Made by a program: the position numbers and the translations under genes
Assembly (NCBI RefSeq): GCF_034347405.1
Contig: NZ_CP133778.1
Span: 3,286,001 to 3,350,000 of the forward strand
From: Pseudomonas sp. CCC3.1
GTDB taxonomy: Bacteria > Pseudomonadota > Gammaproteobacteria > Pseudomonadales > Pseudomonadaceae
DNA: 64,000 bases
Direction of reading: 5' to 3'
Notes under the pieces: generated by a model
The model's input: only the letters and a program-made list of their open reading frames with translations
Told to the model about the DNA's origin: nothing
The model's database searches: none
Shown: piece by piece, positions 15,908 through 23,216 of the stretch
Numbering within the stretch: the first letter of the stretch is position 1
Layout of the letters: each line of letters opens with the position of its first letter

Positions 15908-16351
15908 TCAATCATTAGGCCCGGCCTCTTTGCGCTGTAATGCAGAGTGTGTGTGTGGCCTGTCTTCGCGGGACGCTTCTTTGAGCAAACGCTGAAAACT
16001 TGGGCATTCCACATGGCTTGCCGCAGGGCAGACCGCTGCCCGGCGAAGCTCATCACGGGCCAGGCTGAGCCTTGCAATCGTGCGGTCCAGCTCGTCAGCC
16101 TTGTCTGACAGACGCTGGCGATCAAGGGCCGTCTGCCCCTGCGCGATCATCTGCGCAATATCTTCCAGAGAAAACGTCAGCGATTGGGCGAGCGTAATCA
16201 ACGCCAGCTTTTCCAGAACGTCCGCGTTAAATACCCGGCTCAAGCCACGGCGTCCCACCGACCGAATCAGTCCTTTTTCTTCGTAGTAGCGCAAGGTCGA
16301 GGCCGCCACCCCTGAACGCCTTGCGACCTCGCCAATCCCCAGCTCTTTCAT
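15908..16351 (-). CDS. MerR-family transcriptional regulator
   Basis: A 147-residue MerR-type protein starting at the ATG at 16351 (MKELGIGEVARRSGVAASTLRYYEEKGL), with GAGG 6 bases upstream. The N-terminal HTH and wing cover residues 1-70, followed by a dimerisation coiled coil. The C-terminal part contains two cysteines (AAVCPAASHVECPSF near 115-130) that could hold a metal or act as a redox switch; it is not the SoxR iron-sulfur pattern. The operator TCAAGTCGACTTGA lies just upstream and faces the divergent DUF2938 gene, its probable target. The longer in-frame reading up to 16399 would run through the operator and is less likely. Confidence 0.85.
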   Translation of the reverse strand: MKELGIGEVARRSGVAASTLRYYEEKGLIRSVGRRGLSRVFNADVLEKLALITLAQSLTFSLEDIAQMIAQGQTALDRQRLSDKADELDRTIARLSLARDELRRAAVCPAASHVECPSFQRLLKEASREDRPHTHSALQRKEAGPND

Positions 16352-16353
16352 GC

Positions 16354-16384
16354 TTGACCTCAAGTCGACTTGAACGTTGACACT
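16354..16384 (+). promoter_or_regulatory. MerR-type operator/promoter for the DUF2938 gene
   Basis: TTGACC (16354-16359) as -35 is followed by the perfect 14-bp dyad TCAAGTCGACTTGA (16360-16373). A weak -10 (GACACT, 16379-16384) gives a 19-bp spacer. A dyad inside an over-long 19-bp spacer is the hallmark of MerR-activated promoters. Confidence 0.55.
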
Positions 16385-16431
16385 GCTCAATTCAAGCAAT
16401 CAGACAACGCGTCAGGCAAGGGGTATTTGAG

Positions 16432-16923
16432 ATGAATAGCATCGGATGGATGGTTAGCGTACTGGGAGTGGGTGTCGGCGCAACCCTGTTTATGGATGCA
16501 GTGGCGCTGATCAAAAAGCGTTTTTTTGCGCAGCCGTCACTGGATTACCGACTCGTAGGGCGCTGGTTGGGGCATATGCTCGACGGGCAGATTCGTCATC
16601 CCGCTATTGCAGCCGCCGCCCCTACCCGGCATGAACGACTGGTGGGCTGGCTGTTTCATTACCTGACGGGGATTGTCTTCGCCGCGCTGCTCGTCGTAAC
16701 CGTGGGCAGTGACTGGTTGAACGCACCCACGCTGATGCCCGCCGTGTTAACGGGACTGTTCAGCATCGCCGCCCCGTGGCTGATCATGCAGCCTGCCTGG
16801 GGTATGGGCGTTGCGGCTTCACGCACGGCAAAACCAGGTGTGGCCCGGCAAAGAAGCCTGGTCACACACCTGACCTTTGGTCTGGGGCTCTATCTAAGCG
16901 CGTGGTTACTGGCTGTCATTTAG
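16432..16923 (+). CDS. DUF2938 membrane protein
   Basis: A 163-residue integral membrane protein of the DUF2938 family. Hydrophobic segments lie near residues 5-25, 70-95, 105-130 and 140-163, so about four membrane spans are expected. The segment between the first two spans (YRLVGRWLGHMLDGQIRHPA) is typical of the family. Function is unknown. Divergent from the MerR regulator and preceded by its operator, it is the likely regulated target, perhaps in stress or detoxification. Its stop codon overlaps that of the convergent lipoprotein gene. Confidence 0.8.
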   Translation: MNSIGWMVSVLGVGVGATLFMDAVALIKKRFFAQPSLDYRLVGRWLGHMLDGQIRHPAIAAAAPTRHERLVGWLFHYLTGIVFAALLVVTVGSDWLNAPTLMPAVLTGLFSIAAPWLIMQPAWGMGVAASRTAKPGVARQRSLVTHLTFGLGLYLSAWLLAVI

Positions 16924-17093
16924 CGCTGGCCGCCCTGACCGCCGCCACCACCCTGGCCAAAACCACCGCCACCGCCACCGCCACCATGGCCACCACCGCC
17001 GCCACCGCCCGGCGGCATAAACAGCCAGCAGCCCGACAAAGAGGTCAAGAGAACCGCAACAACGGCGGCTTTTACGACGTGATTCAACTTCAT
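16920..17093 (-). CDS. small glycine-rich lipoprotein
   Basis: A 57-residue protein read directly from the minus strand: MKLNHVVKAAVVAVLLTSLS then Gly-Cys, i.e. a signal peptide with the lipobox LSGC and lipidation predicted at Cys22. The mature part is WLFMPP followed by an almost pure glycine tract broken by single His, Phe and Gln residues, ending QGGQR. The start is the ATG at 17093, with AGAGCGC upstream as a weak ribosome site. Its stop overlaps the DUF2938 stop by 4 bases in a tail-to-tail arrangement. Similar tiny Gly-rich lipoproteins occur in pseudomonads without known function. Confidence 0.7.
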   Translation of the reverse strand: MKLNHVVKAAVVAVLLTSLSGCWLFMPPGGGGGGGHGGGGGGGGFGQGGGGGQGGQR

Positions 17094-17257
17094 TACAGCG
17101 CTCTCAATTTAACAACAATGGGGTATCCATCGATTGTGCGGTCTTATACCGGAGCCTCCTGCGGCCATCGCTGATTTTTACCTAACTTCACACATTCCTT
17201 GCCCATCTCAACCGTTCTCCCCCGTAGTCGTCGTTTTCAGCACCTGGGGGCCGCACC

Positions 17258-18142
17258 TCAACGCAGTTGCAGGCGCTCACGCAAAAACTCGATCAACGCC
17301 TGCACGGGCCGTGCCCCCTGGCGATGCTGCGGATACACCGCCGACAGTTGCAGCGGCTCGGGGCAAAAGTCCTCCAGCACCGGCACCAGTTGCCCAGCCT
17401 GCAAAGCACCCTGCACGATAAACGTCGGCAGGTAGGTGATCCCCATTCCGGCAATCGCCGCATCCTTGAGCAACTCACCGTTGTTGACGCGCATCCGGCC
17501 CGTGACATTGATCAACACCGCTTTGCCCTGCACCACAAAACGCCATTGCACCTGACGCCCGTGGCCGTAGGGCAAGCAGTCATGGCTGTGCAGCGCTTCG
17601 GGCGTCAGGGGGGTGCCGCGTTCCGCCAGGTACGCAGGGCTCGCACAATAGACCCGAGCGATACGGCTGAGGCGGCGAGCAATCAGGGTCGAGTCTTCCA
17701 GAACCCCAATGCGCAATGCCAGGTCGTAGCCCTCGCTGAGCAAGTCGACTGCGCGGTCGCTGAGGTCGACTTCCACGGTGACAAGGCGGTTGATTTGCAA
17801 AAATTCGGGCAGCAACTCACCCAAATGAGTGATTGCAAACGACAGCGGCGCACTCAAACGAATGATGCCGCGCAACTCGCTGGTTTGCCCGGCAATCCCC
17901 TGCTCCATGTGTTCGACTTCACTGAGCAGGCGCAACGCCGATTCGTAATAGGTCTGGCCCAACGGCGTGACATCCAGTCGCCGGGTCGAGCGATTGAGCA
18001 AGCGCACACCCAGCCGTTGTTCAAGCTGCATCAATCGACGGCTGACGAACTGTTTGGACAGCCCCAACTGCTCGGCAGCAGCGGTAAAACTGCCAGAGTC
18101 CATGACCTGACAGAAAATTCGCATGTCTTCGTAAGGGTTCAT
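17258..18142 (-). CDS. LysR-family transcriptional regulator
   Basis: A 294-residue LysR protein. I start at the ATG at 18142 (MNPYEDMRIFCQVMDSGSFT), which places the HTH at residues 5-65 (AAAEQLGLSKQFVSRRLMQL); the longer frame runs into the divergent mscS-like gene and lacks any family sequence. The C-terminal substrate-binding domain covers about 90-290. The shape resembles the CrgA/DmlR subgroup of LysR proteins. The 110-bp gap to the divergent MscS gene is the likely shared control region, so the channel gene is a candidate target. The effector is unknown. Confidence 0.88.
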   Translation of the reverse strand: MNPYEDMRIFCQVMDSGSFTAAAEQLGLSKQFVSRRLMQLEQRLGVRLLNRSTRRLDVTPLGQTYYESALRLLSEVEHMEQGIAGQTSELRGIIRLSAPLSFAITHLGELLPEFLQINRLVTVEVDLSDRAVDLLSEGYDLALRIGVLEDSTLIARRLSRIARVYCASPAYLAERGTPLTPEALHSHDCLPYGHGRQVQWRFVVQGKAVLINVTGRMRVNNGELLKDAAIAGMGITYLPTFIVQGALQAGQLVPVLEDFCPEPLQLSAVYPQHRQGARPVQALIEFLRERLQLR

Positions 18143-18252
18143 TGTCCCGCTCGGGTTGACAGTAAAACCCCTTATAGCCGCTTTCGAGTTTGCCTGCACC
18201 CGGCTAATCTCATTGCCTACGGGATGCTTCCATCCCCTCTGCGGAGCGGCCC

Positions 18253-19677
18253 ATGCCTGATCTTTACCGTCACCCCCTGCTATGGAGCGCGCTGGTACTG
18301 GTGATCGACGCCCTGCTTTGGCACCTCGCGCCCTGGCAGCACCGAGCTGCACGGGTCGGGCTGCGCCTGGGGCTGTTTGTGCTGTTCAGCGCGCTGATCA
18401 TAAATGCCGGAATCAGCCCCTTGCAGGCGCCCTTGCAAGGCGATGACAGTGTCGCGCATCTTGGGGCCACCGCATTGGGAATCGGCTGGTGGCTGTACGC
18501 GGCCAGGGTGTTCACCGAAGTCATCGGCCTGCTGTTGATGCGGCGCATCGGCCACAGTGGTCACTTGCTTCAGGATGTAGTCGGGGCGCTGGTGTTTCTG
18601 GTGGCCATTGTGGCCGCTGCCGGGTATGTGCTGGAACTGCCGGTCAAAGGCCTGCTCGCAACCTCCGGGGTGGTGGCCATCGTGCTCGGTCTGGCGCTGC
18701 AAAGCACGCTGAGTGACGTGTTTTCCGGCATCGTGCTCAACACCACCAAACCCTATCAGGTGGATGACTGGATCCAGATTGACGGCATCGAAGGCAAAGT
18801 GCTGGACATCGACTGGCGCTCCACGCATCTGCTGACCAGCACCGGCAGCACGGCGGTGGTGCCCAATTCGGTCGCCGCCAAGGCCAAGATTGTCAACCTG
18901 AGCCGCCCCAGCAACATGCACGGCGTGTCAATCAGCCTCCAGGTACCCAACAATATTCGCCCACGCCGCGTGCTGGACGCGCTGGATCGCACCTTACAGG
19001 GCAGCAACAGCTTGTTGCTGACCCCGGCTCCCAAAGCCTGGTTCAAAGACGCGGGCGAAAGCATGTCCGAATACGTCATCAGCGGGTTTATTGCCGAGCT
19101 AAGCAGCAAAACCGAGGTGCGCAATCAACTGTTTGATCTGGCTCACCGCCACCTGGAAGCCGCCGGTATTTCGCGTCAACTGGACGGTGTGATCGAACCC
19201 GCCAGCCGTGCCCGGACGCTGATCAATGAGGTGAAAATCTTCCGTTCACTGGCCGATGAGGAGCGCGAGCGGCTGGCGCAGGCCATGACCGCGCAGCAAT
19301 ACGCCGCTGGCCAAGTGGTGCTGGGCGCGGGCGACATCCCTGAGAGCTTGATGGTGATTGCAACAGGCGTGATCAGCGTGACGATTGCCGGTGAAGACGG
19401 GCCCATCGAAGCCGGGCGCATGGGGCCGGGAGAAGTGATGGGAGAACAGAGCATGCTCGACGACACCCCGTCCAAAGCCCGCTTCACCGCGCTGACCTCT
19501 TGCATCATTTACCGGGTCGACAAAGCCCTGACCCGCGAATGCATGCAACAGCGCACCGAGGTGACCCAGGCGCTGCACAAACTGCAAGCAGTACGCGAAC
19601 AAAGCAGCCGCCTGGCCCTGATGGCCAAACCGGCACCGATCAAGAAAGGCGGCTTTTTGGGGTGGTTGAAGCGTTAA
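18253..19677 (+). CDS. MscS-family channel with cyclic-nucleotide-binding domain
   Basis: A 474-residue protein. About four membrane spans occupy residues 10-155, followed by the MscS pore and beta domain (VLGLALQSTLSDVFSGIVLN near 135-155, then DDWIQIDGIEGKVLDIDWRS and VVPNSVAAKAKIVNLSRP). A C-terminal cNMP-binding domain spans about residues 335-440, with its phosphate-binding cassette GEQSMLDDTPSKARFTAL. It probably gates a small mechanosensitive conductance in response to a cyclic nucleotide or as an osmotic valve. The domain order matches known MscS-CNB proteins of proteobacteria. Monocistronic; a REP palindrome follows 40 bp after the stop. Confidence 0.88.
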   Translation: MPDLYRHPLLWSALVLVIDALLWHLAPWQHRAARVGLRLGLFVLFSALIINAGISPLQAPLQGDDSVAHLGATALGIGWWLYAARVFTEVIGLLLMRRIGHSGHLLQDVVGALVFLVAIVAAAGYVLELPVKGLLATSGVVAIVLGLALQSTLSDVFSGIVLNTTKPYQVDDWIQIDGIEGKVLDIDWRSTHLLTSTGSTAVVPNSVAAKAKIVNLSRPSNMHGVSISLQVPNNIRPRRVLDALDRTLQGSNSLLLTPAPKAWFKDAGESMSEYVISGFIAELSSKTEVRNQLFDLAHRHLEAAGISRQLDGVIEPASRARTLINEVKIFRSLADEERERLAQAMTAQQYAAGQVVLGAGDIPESLMVIATGVISVTIAGEDGPIEAGRMGPGEVMGEQSMLDDTPSKARFTALTSCIIYRVDKALTRECMQQRTEVTQALHKLQAVREQSSRLALMAKPAPIKKGGFLGWLKR

Positions 19678-19718
19678 TCGCCTGCTCGCCCCTGTTTTTG
19701 CACAACGACAAACCCTCT

Positions 19719-19784
19719 GTAGGAGCGAGCTTGCCTCGCGATCTTTTAATAGATCAAAAGATCGCGAGGCAAGCTCGCTCCTAC
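19719..19784. repeat. REP-type palindrome, copy 3
   Basis: The third copy of the GTAGGAGCGAGCTTGCCTCG fold-back repeat, between the convergent MscS-like and isochorismatase-family genes. All three copies in this window sit after a stop codon. Confidence 0.85.
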
Positions 19785-19799
19785 GGGCAGTGTTGTGCC

Positions 19800-20429
19800 T
19801 TACCTCGCGCTTTGCGCCGTATAGCTGTTGATCAGGTTGCGATAGTTGGGAATGCGTTGCGACAACAGGTTGGCCAGGCCTTCCATGTCGTTGCGCCAAT
19901 CACCTTGCAGCTCACACGCCACCGAAAACCAGTTGAGCAGTTGCGCACCGGCGGCAGTCATCCGCGCCCAGGCTGCCTGCTGCACCGTTTCGTTGAAAGT
20001 GCCCGAGGCGTCGGTCACCACAAACACGTCAAAACCTTCGGCCAGTGCCGACAAGGTCGGGAACGTCACGCAGACATCCGTCACCACACCGGCAATGATC
20101 AGTTGTTTGCGCCCTGTGGCCTTGATCGCCTTGACGAAGTCTTCGTTGTCCCACGCATTGATCTGGCCCGGACGCGGAATGTACGGCGCATCCGGGAACA
20201 GCTCCTTAAGCTCGGGCACCATCGGCCCGTTCGGCCCGCTTTCAAAGCTGGTGGTCAGAATGGTCGGCAGGTTGAAAAACTTGGCGACATCCCCCAGCGC
20301 CAGCACGTTGTTCTTGAACTCATTGGGCGAGAAGTCCTGTACCAGCGAAATCAGGCCCGTCTGGTGGTCGACCAGCAGCACCACCGCATCATCTTTGTTT
20401 AAGCGCTTGTAAGCGGGACCGTTGCTCAT
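19800..20429 (-). CDS. isochorismatase-family hydrolase (YcaC-like)
   Basis: A 209-residue cysteine hydrolase beginning at the ATG at 20429 (MSNGPAYKRLNKDDAVVLLV). The catalytic Asp is in LLVDHQTGL near residue 20, a Lys region lies near 85-105 and the nucleophile is Cys in GVVTDVCVTF near 118, with the cis-peptide VVT before it. It is closest to E. coli YcaC, whose substrate is unknown. It is the last gene of a leftward set with an amidohydrolase and an ABM-domain protein, which suggests a small catabolic or detoxification operon. A longer frame up to 20531 lacks family sequence and has no good ribosome site. Confidence 0.85.
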   Translation of the reverse strand: MSNGPAYKRLNKDDAVVLLVDHQTGLISLVQDFSPNEFKNNVLALGDVAKFFNLPTILTTSFESGPNGPMVPELKELFPDAPYIPRPGQINAWDNEDFVKAIKATGRKQLIIAGVVTDVCVTFPTLSALAEGFDVFVVTDASGTFNETVQQAAWARMTAAGAQLLNWFSVACELQGDWRNDMEGLANLLSQRIPNYRNLINSYTAQSAR

Positions 20430-20494
20430 GTGTAACTCCTTGGGATCAAACGTTGTGGAATGCGCCAGCCCGCAAGGCCGACGCGAAGGGACAT

Positions 20495-22333
20495 TCAGAA
20501 AGCGAAACACGAACAGCCAAACGCGCCCCAAAAGCCTTGGAAATCACTGACCGGGACATTGGAAACACGCGCGCGTTCATGGCGGTGGGAATGCACGGCA
20601 CAGGGCCCGCTGCATTGATGCACCTGAGCCTGCAGGGGCGCGCTCGGGCGCCAGTGCCCTGGCACGCTGACCACCGGCGACCAGTCCGGCAGCACCGGCA
20701 CGCTGGCCGGGCCCAGGCTCGAAAAATCACCAGCGGCGTATACCACCTTGCCGCCAACCACCGTCAGCACTGACTCGATCCACTTGATGGCTTCTTCATC
20801 GACGCTGAAAAAATCGGCACTCAAGGCCGCTACATCCGCCAGTTGCCCGACCTTGATCTGGCCCTTCTTGCCCTGTTCCGAGGAGAACCAGGCGCTGCCA
20901 TGGGTGAACAGCTCCAGCGCGGTCAAGCGAGGCAGGCCTTCCTCGTGCAATGAAAGGCCGCCGACGGTGCGCCCGCTGACCATCCAGTACAACGATGTCC
21001 ACGGGTTGTAACTCGAGACGCGGGTGGCGTCGGTGCCCGCCCCTACTGGAATGCCTTCGGCCAGCATGCGCTTGATCGGGGGCGTGGCTTCGGCAGCTTG
21101 GGCGCCATATCGCTCAACAAAATACTCACCCTGAAACGCCATGCGGTCCTGAATCGCAATGCCACCACCCAGCGCCCGCACCCGCTCGATGTTTTGGGGG
21201 GTGATGGTCTCAGCGTGATCAAAAAACCACGGCAAACCCTTGAACGGGATGTCTCGGTTGACGCGTTCAAACACATCCAGCATGCGCGAAATCGATTCGT
21301 CGTAAGTTGCATGCAAACGAAACGGCCAGCGTTGCTCCACTAAATGGCGTACCACTGGTTCCAGTTCGCTTTCCATGCTGTGCGCCAGATCCGGGCGCGG
21401 CTCCAGGAAGTCTTCAAAATCAGCCGCCGAAAACACCAGCATTTCCCCAGCGCCGTTGTGCCGCAGGTAATCGTCGCCCTGGTGCAGGGTCACGCTGCTG
21501 GTCCAGTTTTTGAAGTCAGTCAGTTCCTGTTTAGGCTTTTGGGTAAACAGGTTGTAAGCGATGCGCACAGTCAGTTGCTGGTCTTTGGCCAACTGCTCGA
21601 TCACGGCATAGTCGTCTGGGTAGTTCTGAAAACCGCCGCCCGCATCAATGGCACTGGTCAGGCCCAAGCGATTGAGTTCACGCATAAACTGGCGGGTCGA
21701 GTTGACCTGGTACTCCAGTGGCAACGTCGGGCCTTTAGCCAGGGTCGCGTACAGAATCATGGCATTCGGGCGCGCCACCAGCATTCCGGTGGGTTCGCCA
21801 TTGCGGTCGCGCACAATCTCGCCACCCGGCGGGTTCGGGGTGTCGCGGGTGTAACCGGCCACACGTAACGCCGCTCGGTTGAGCAAAGCACGGTCATAGA
21901 GATGCAGCACAAACACCGGGGTATCTGGCGCCGCCTGATTCAACTCTTCCAGGGTCGGCATGCGCTTTTCGGCAAACTGGAACTCATTCCAGCCGCCCAC
22001 CACCCGCACCCATTGCGGCGTCGGGGTGCGCTCAGCCTGCGCCTTGAGCATGCGCAAGGCATCCGCCAGCGAGGGCACACCCTCCCAGCGCAGTTCAAGG
22101 TTGTAGTTCAGGCCGCCCCGGATCAGGTGCAAGTGCGAGTCATTGAGGCCGGGGATCACGCAACGACCCTTGAGGTCGATCACGTGGGTATTCGCCCCGC
22201 GCAAGGCCATCGCCTGCGCATCGGTGCCCACCGCGACAAACCGGCCATCGCTGATCGCCACGGCGCTGGCGTGCGGGTTTTCTCGGTCGACGGTAGTAAA
22301 CCGGCCATTGAACAGAATCAAGTCGGCGTTCAT
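20495..22333 (-). CDS. amidohydrolase (YtcJ-like)
   Basis: A 612-residue metal-dependent hydrolase of the amidohydrolase superfamily. The N-terminal sandwich (ADLILFNGRFTTVDRENPHA) leads to the metal motif HLHL in VIPGLNDSHLHLIRGG near residue 68. Further metal or substrate residues are likely at FRLHATYDES near 325 and FDHAETI near 360, and GAGTDATRVSSYNP near 435 supplies the final Asp. The C-terminus ends GCSCFAF after a Cys/His-rich tail, a feature I recall in several YtcJ-like proteins. Substrate unknown. The ATG at 22333 follows GGAGATGC. It lies 22 bp after the ABM gene and 65 bp before the hydrolase, likely one operon. Confidence 0.85.
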   Translation of the reverse strand: MNADLILFNGRFTTVDRENPHASAVAISDGRFVAVGTDAQAMALRGANTHVIDLKGRCVIPGLNDSHLHLIRGGLNYNLELRWEGVPSLADALRMLKAQAERTPTPQWVRVVGGWNEFQFAEKRMPTLEELNQAAPDTPVFVLHLYDRALLNRAALRVAGYTRDTPNPPGGEIVRDRNGEPTGMLVARPNAMILYATLAKGPTLPLEYQVNSTRQFMRELNRLGLTSAIDAGGGFQNYPDDYAVIEQLAKDQQLTVRIAYNLFTQKPKQELTDFKNWTSSVTLHQGDDYLRHNGAGEMLVFSAADFEDFLEPRPDLAHSMESELEPVVRHLVEQRWPFRLHATYDESISRMLDVFERVNRDIPFKGLPWFFDHAETITPQNIERVRALGGGIAIQDRMAFQGEYFVERYGAQAAEATPPIKRMLAEGIPVGAGTDATRVSSYNPWTSLYWMVSGRTVGGLSLHEEGLPRLTALELFTHGSAWFSSEQGKKGQIKVGQLADVAALSADFFSVDEEAIKWIESVLTVVGGKVVYAAGDFSSLGPASVPVLPDWSPVVSVPGHWRPSAPLQAQVHQCSGPCAVHSHRHERARVSNVPVSDFQGFWGAFGCSCFAF

Positions 22334-22355
22334 TGCATCTCCTTCGACAACGTCA

Positions 22356-22949
22356 TTAGGGCTTGCCTTGCAACCAAGGGGCGAACAGCCGCGTCGCGGC
22401 GGGCATAAACACGTACACCACCGACAGCACAATGGTCAGGGTGATCAAAAACGTCGCTATCAGGTAATTCGATAAAAAAGGATGGAGTTGCAGCAGCGGG
22501 CGCCAGACCAGTGGCACCAACAAGGTGTGCGGGAAAATCACCAGCAGCGTCAGCAGCGCCTGTTTCCAGCGCGGCGGGGGTGAAGCGCTCTGCGGCGAGA
22601 ACCAGAATTCGTTGACCGGGTTGACCTCCGTCTGATCGCCATCGGCCAGCATCGGCGTCGCTTGCTCGACCAGCGCCAGCCGTTCCGGGGAGTCGAGCCA
22701 GTGCTGCATGGCCTCGGTGGAGCAAAAGCGCAGCACGCAGGTGTAGCTGTCGAGCCCCGCCTGTTTGCCACGAATCACGTCCACGCCCAAATGCCCTGTG
22801 CGTTGCCCCGCCACGCTGACAATATTGCGCAACCAGGCCGCATAGGGTTCTTCGAAACCCGCGCGGACCCGGTGCTTGATCACCAGCGTGACCACCTCGT
22901 CAAACCCCGGCCGCTCGGCAGGCGCTTCAACCGAATGGGAGTCAGCCAT
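22356..22949 (-). CDS. ABM-domain membrane protein
   Basis: A 197-residue protein: an antibiotic-biosynthesis-monooxygenase (ABM) ferredoxin-like domain at about residues 15-110 (VVTLVIKHRVRAGFEEPYAA, then HLGVDVIRGKQAGLDSYTCV) and two C-terminal membrane spans near 130-150 and 160-185. This soluble-plus-two-spans layout is a known family of unknown function. The start is the ATG at 22949, preceded by GGAG with an 8-base spacer; a further ATG at 22976 has no such site. First gene of the leftward operon; its promoter must lie in the 85 bp before the MITE at 23034. Confidence 0.8.
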   Translation of the reverse strand: MADSHSVEAPAERPGFDEVVTLVIKHRVRAGFEEPYAAWLRNIVSVAGQRTGHLGVDVIRGKQAGLDSYTCVLRFCSTEAMQHWLDSPERLALVEQATPMLADGDQTEVNPVNEFWFSPQSASPPPRWKQALLTLLVIFPHTLLVPLVWRPLLQLHPFLSNYLIATFLITLTIVLSVVYVFMPAATRLFAPWLQGKP

Positions 22950-23033
22950 CACTAAACGCTCCGTACCTGAATGCAAAGAACTGAGTTTTAGCCTCAGAGC
23001 AGGTGCACGACGAGTTAATCGTTGTTAATTTTC

Positions 23034-23176
23034 AGGCTCTGTACGAAATGTTTTCGAGCGAAGGTTAGGCAAGGCGAAAACAGGCGAGGAAGCGGAGTTT
23101 ACGGATTGTAAATGAGCATTCCGAGCCTGTTTTCAACGCCGCATAACCGAGCGCAGATATATTTCGTACAGAGCCT
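23034..23176. mobile_element. fold-back MITE-like element, 143 bp
   Basis: Perfect 16-bp terminal inverted repeats, AGGCTCTGTACGAAAT (23034-23049) and ATTTCGTACAGAGCCT (23161-23176). Interior arms also pair: GGCGAAAACAGGC near 23072-23084 against GCCTGTTTTCAACGCC near 23125-23140. The element encodes nothing and no clear target duplication is seen. It ends 40 bp before the predicted start of the STAND regulator. Confidence 0.75.
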
Positions 23177-23216
23177 AGTCGCCACTTCCCGCACACCTCG
23201 CCATTGGAGCTGCCCC

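Noticed and set aside
23112..23216. Starting the large STAND regulator at the ATG at 23112
   Set aside because: These 35 codons lie mostly within the MITE and resemble no winged-helix N-terminus; a TTG with GGAG at 23206 fits better.
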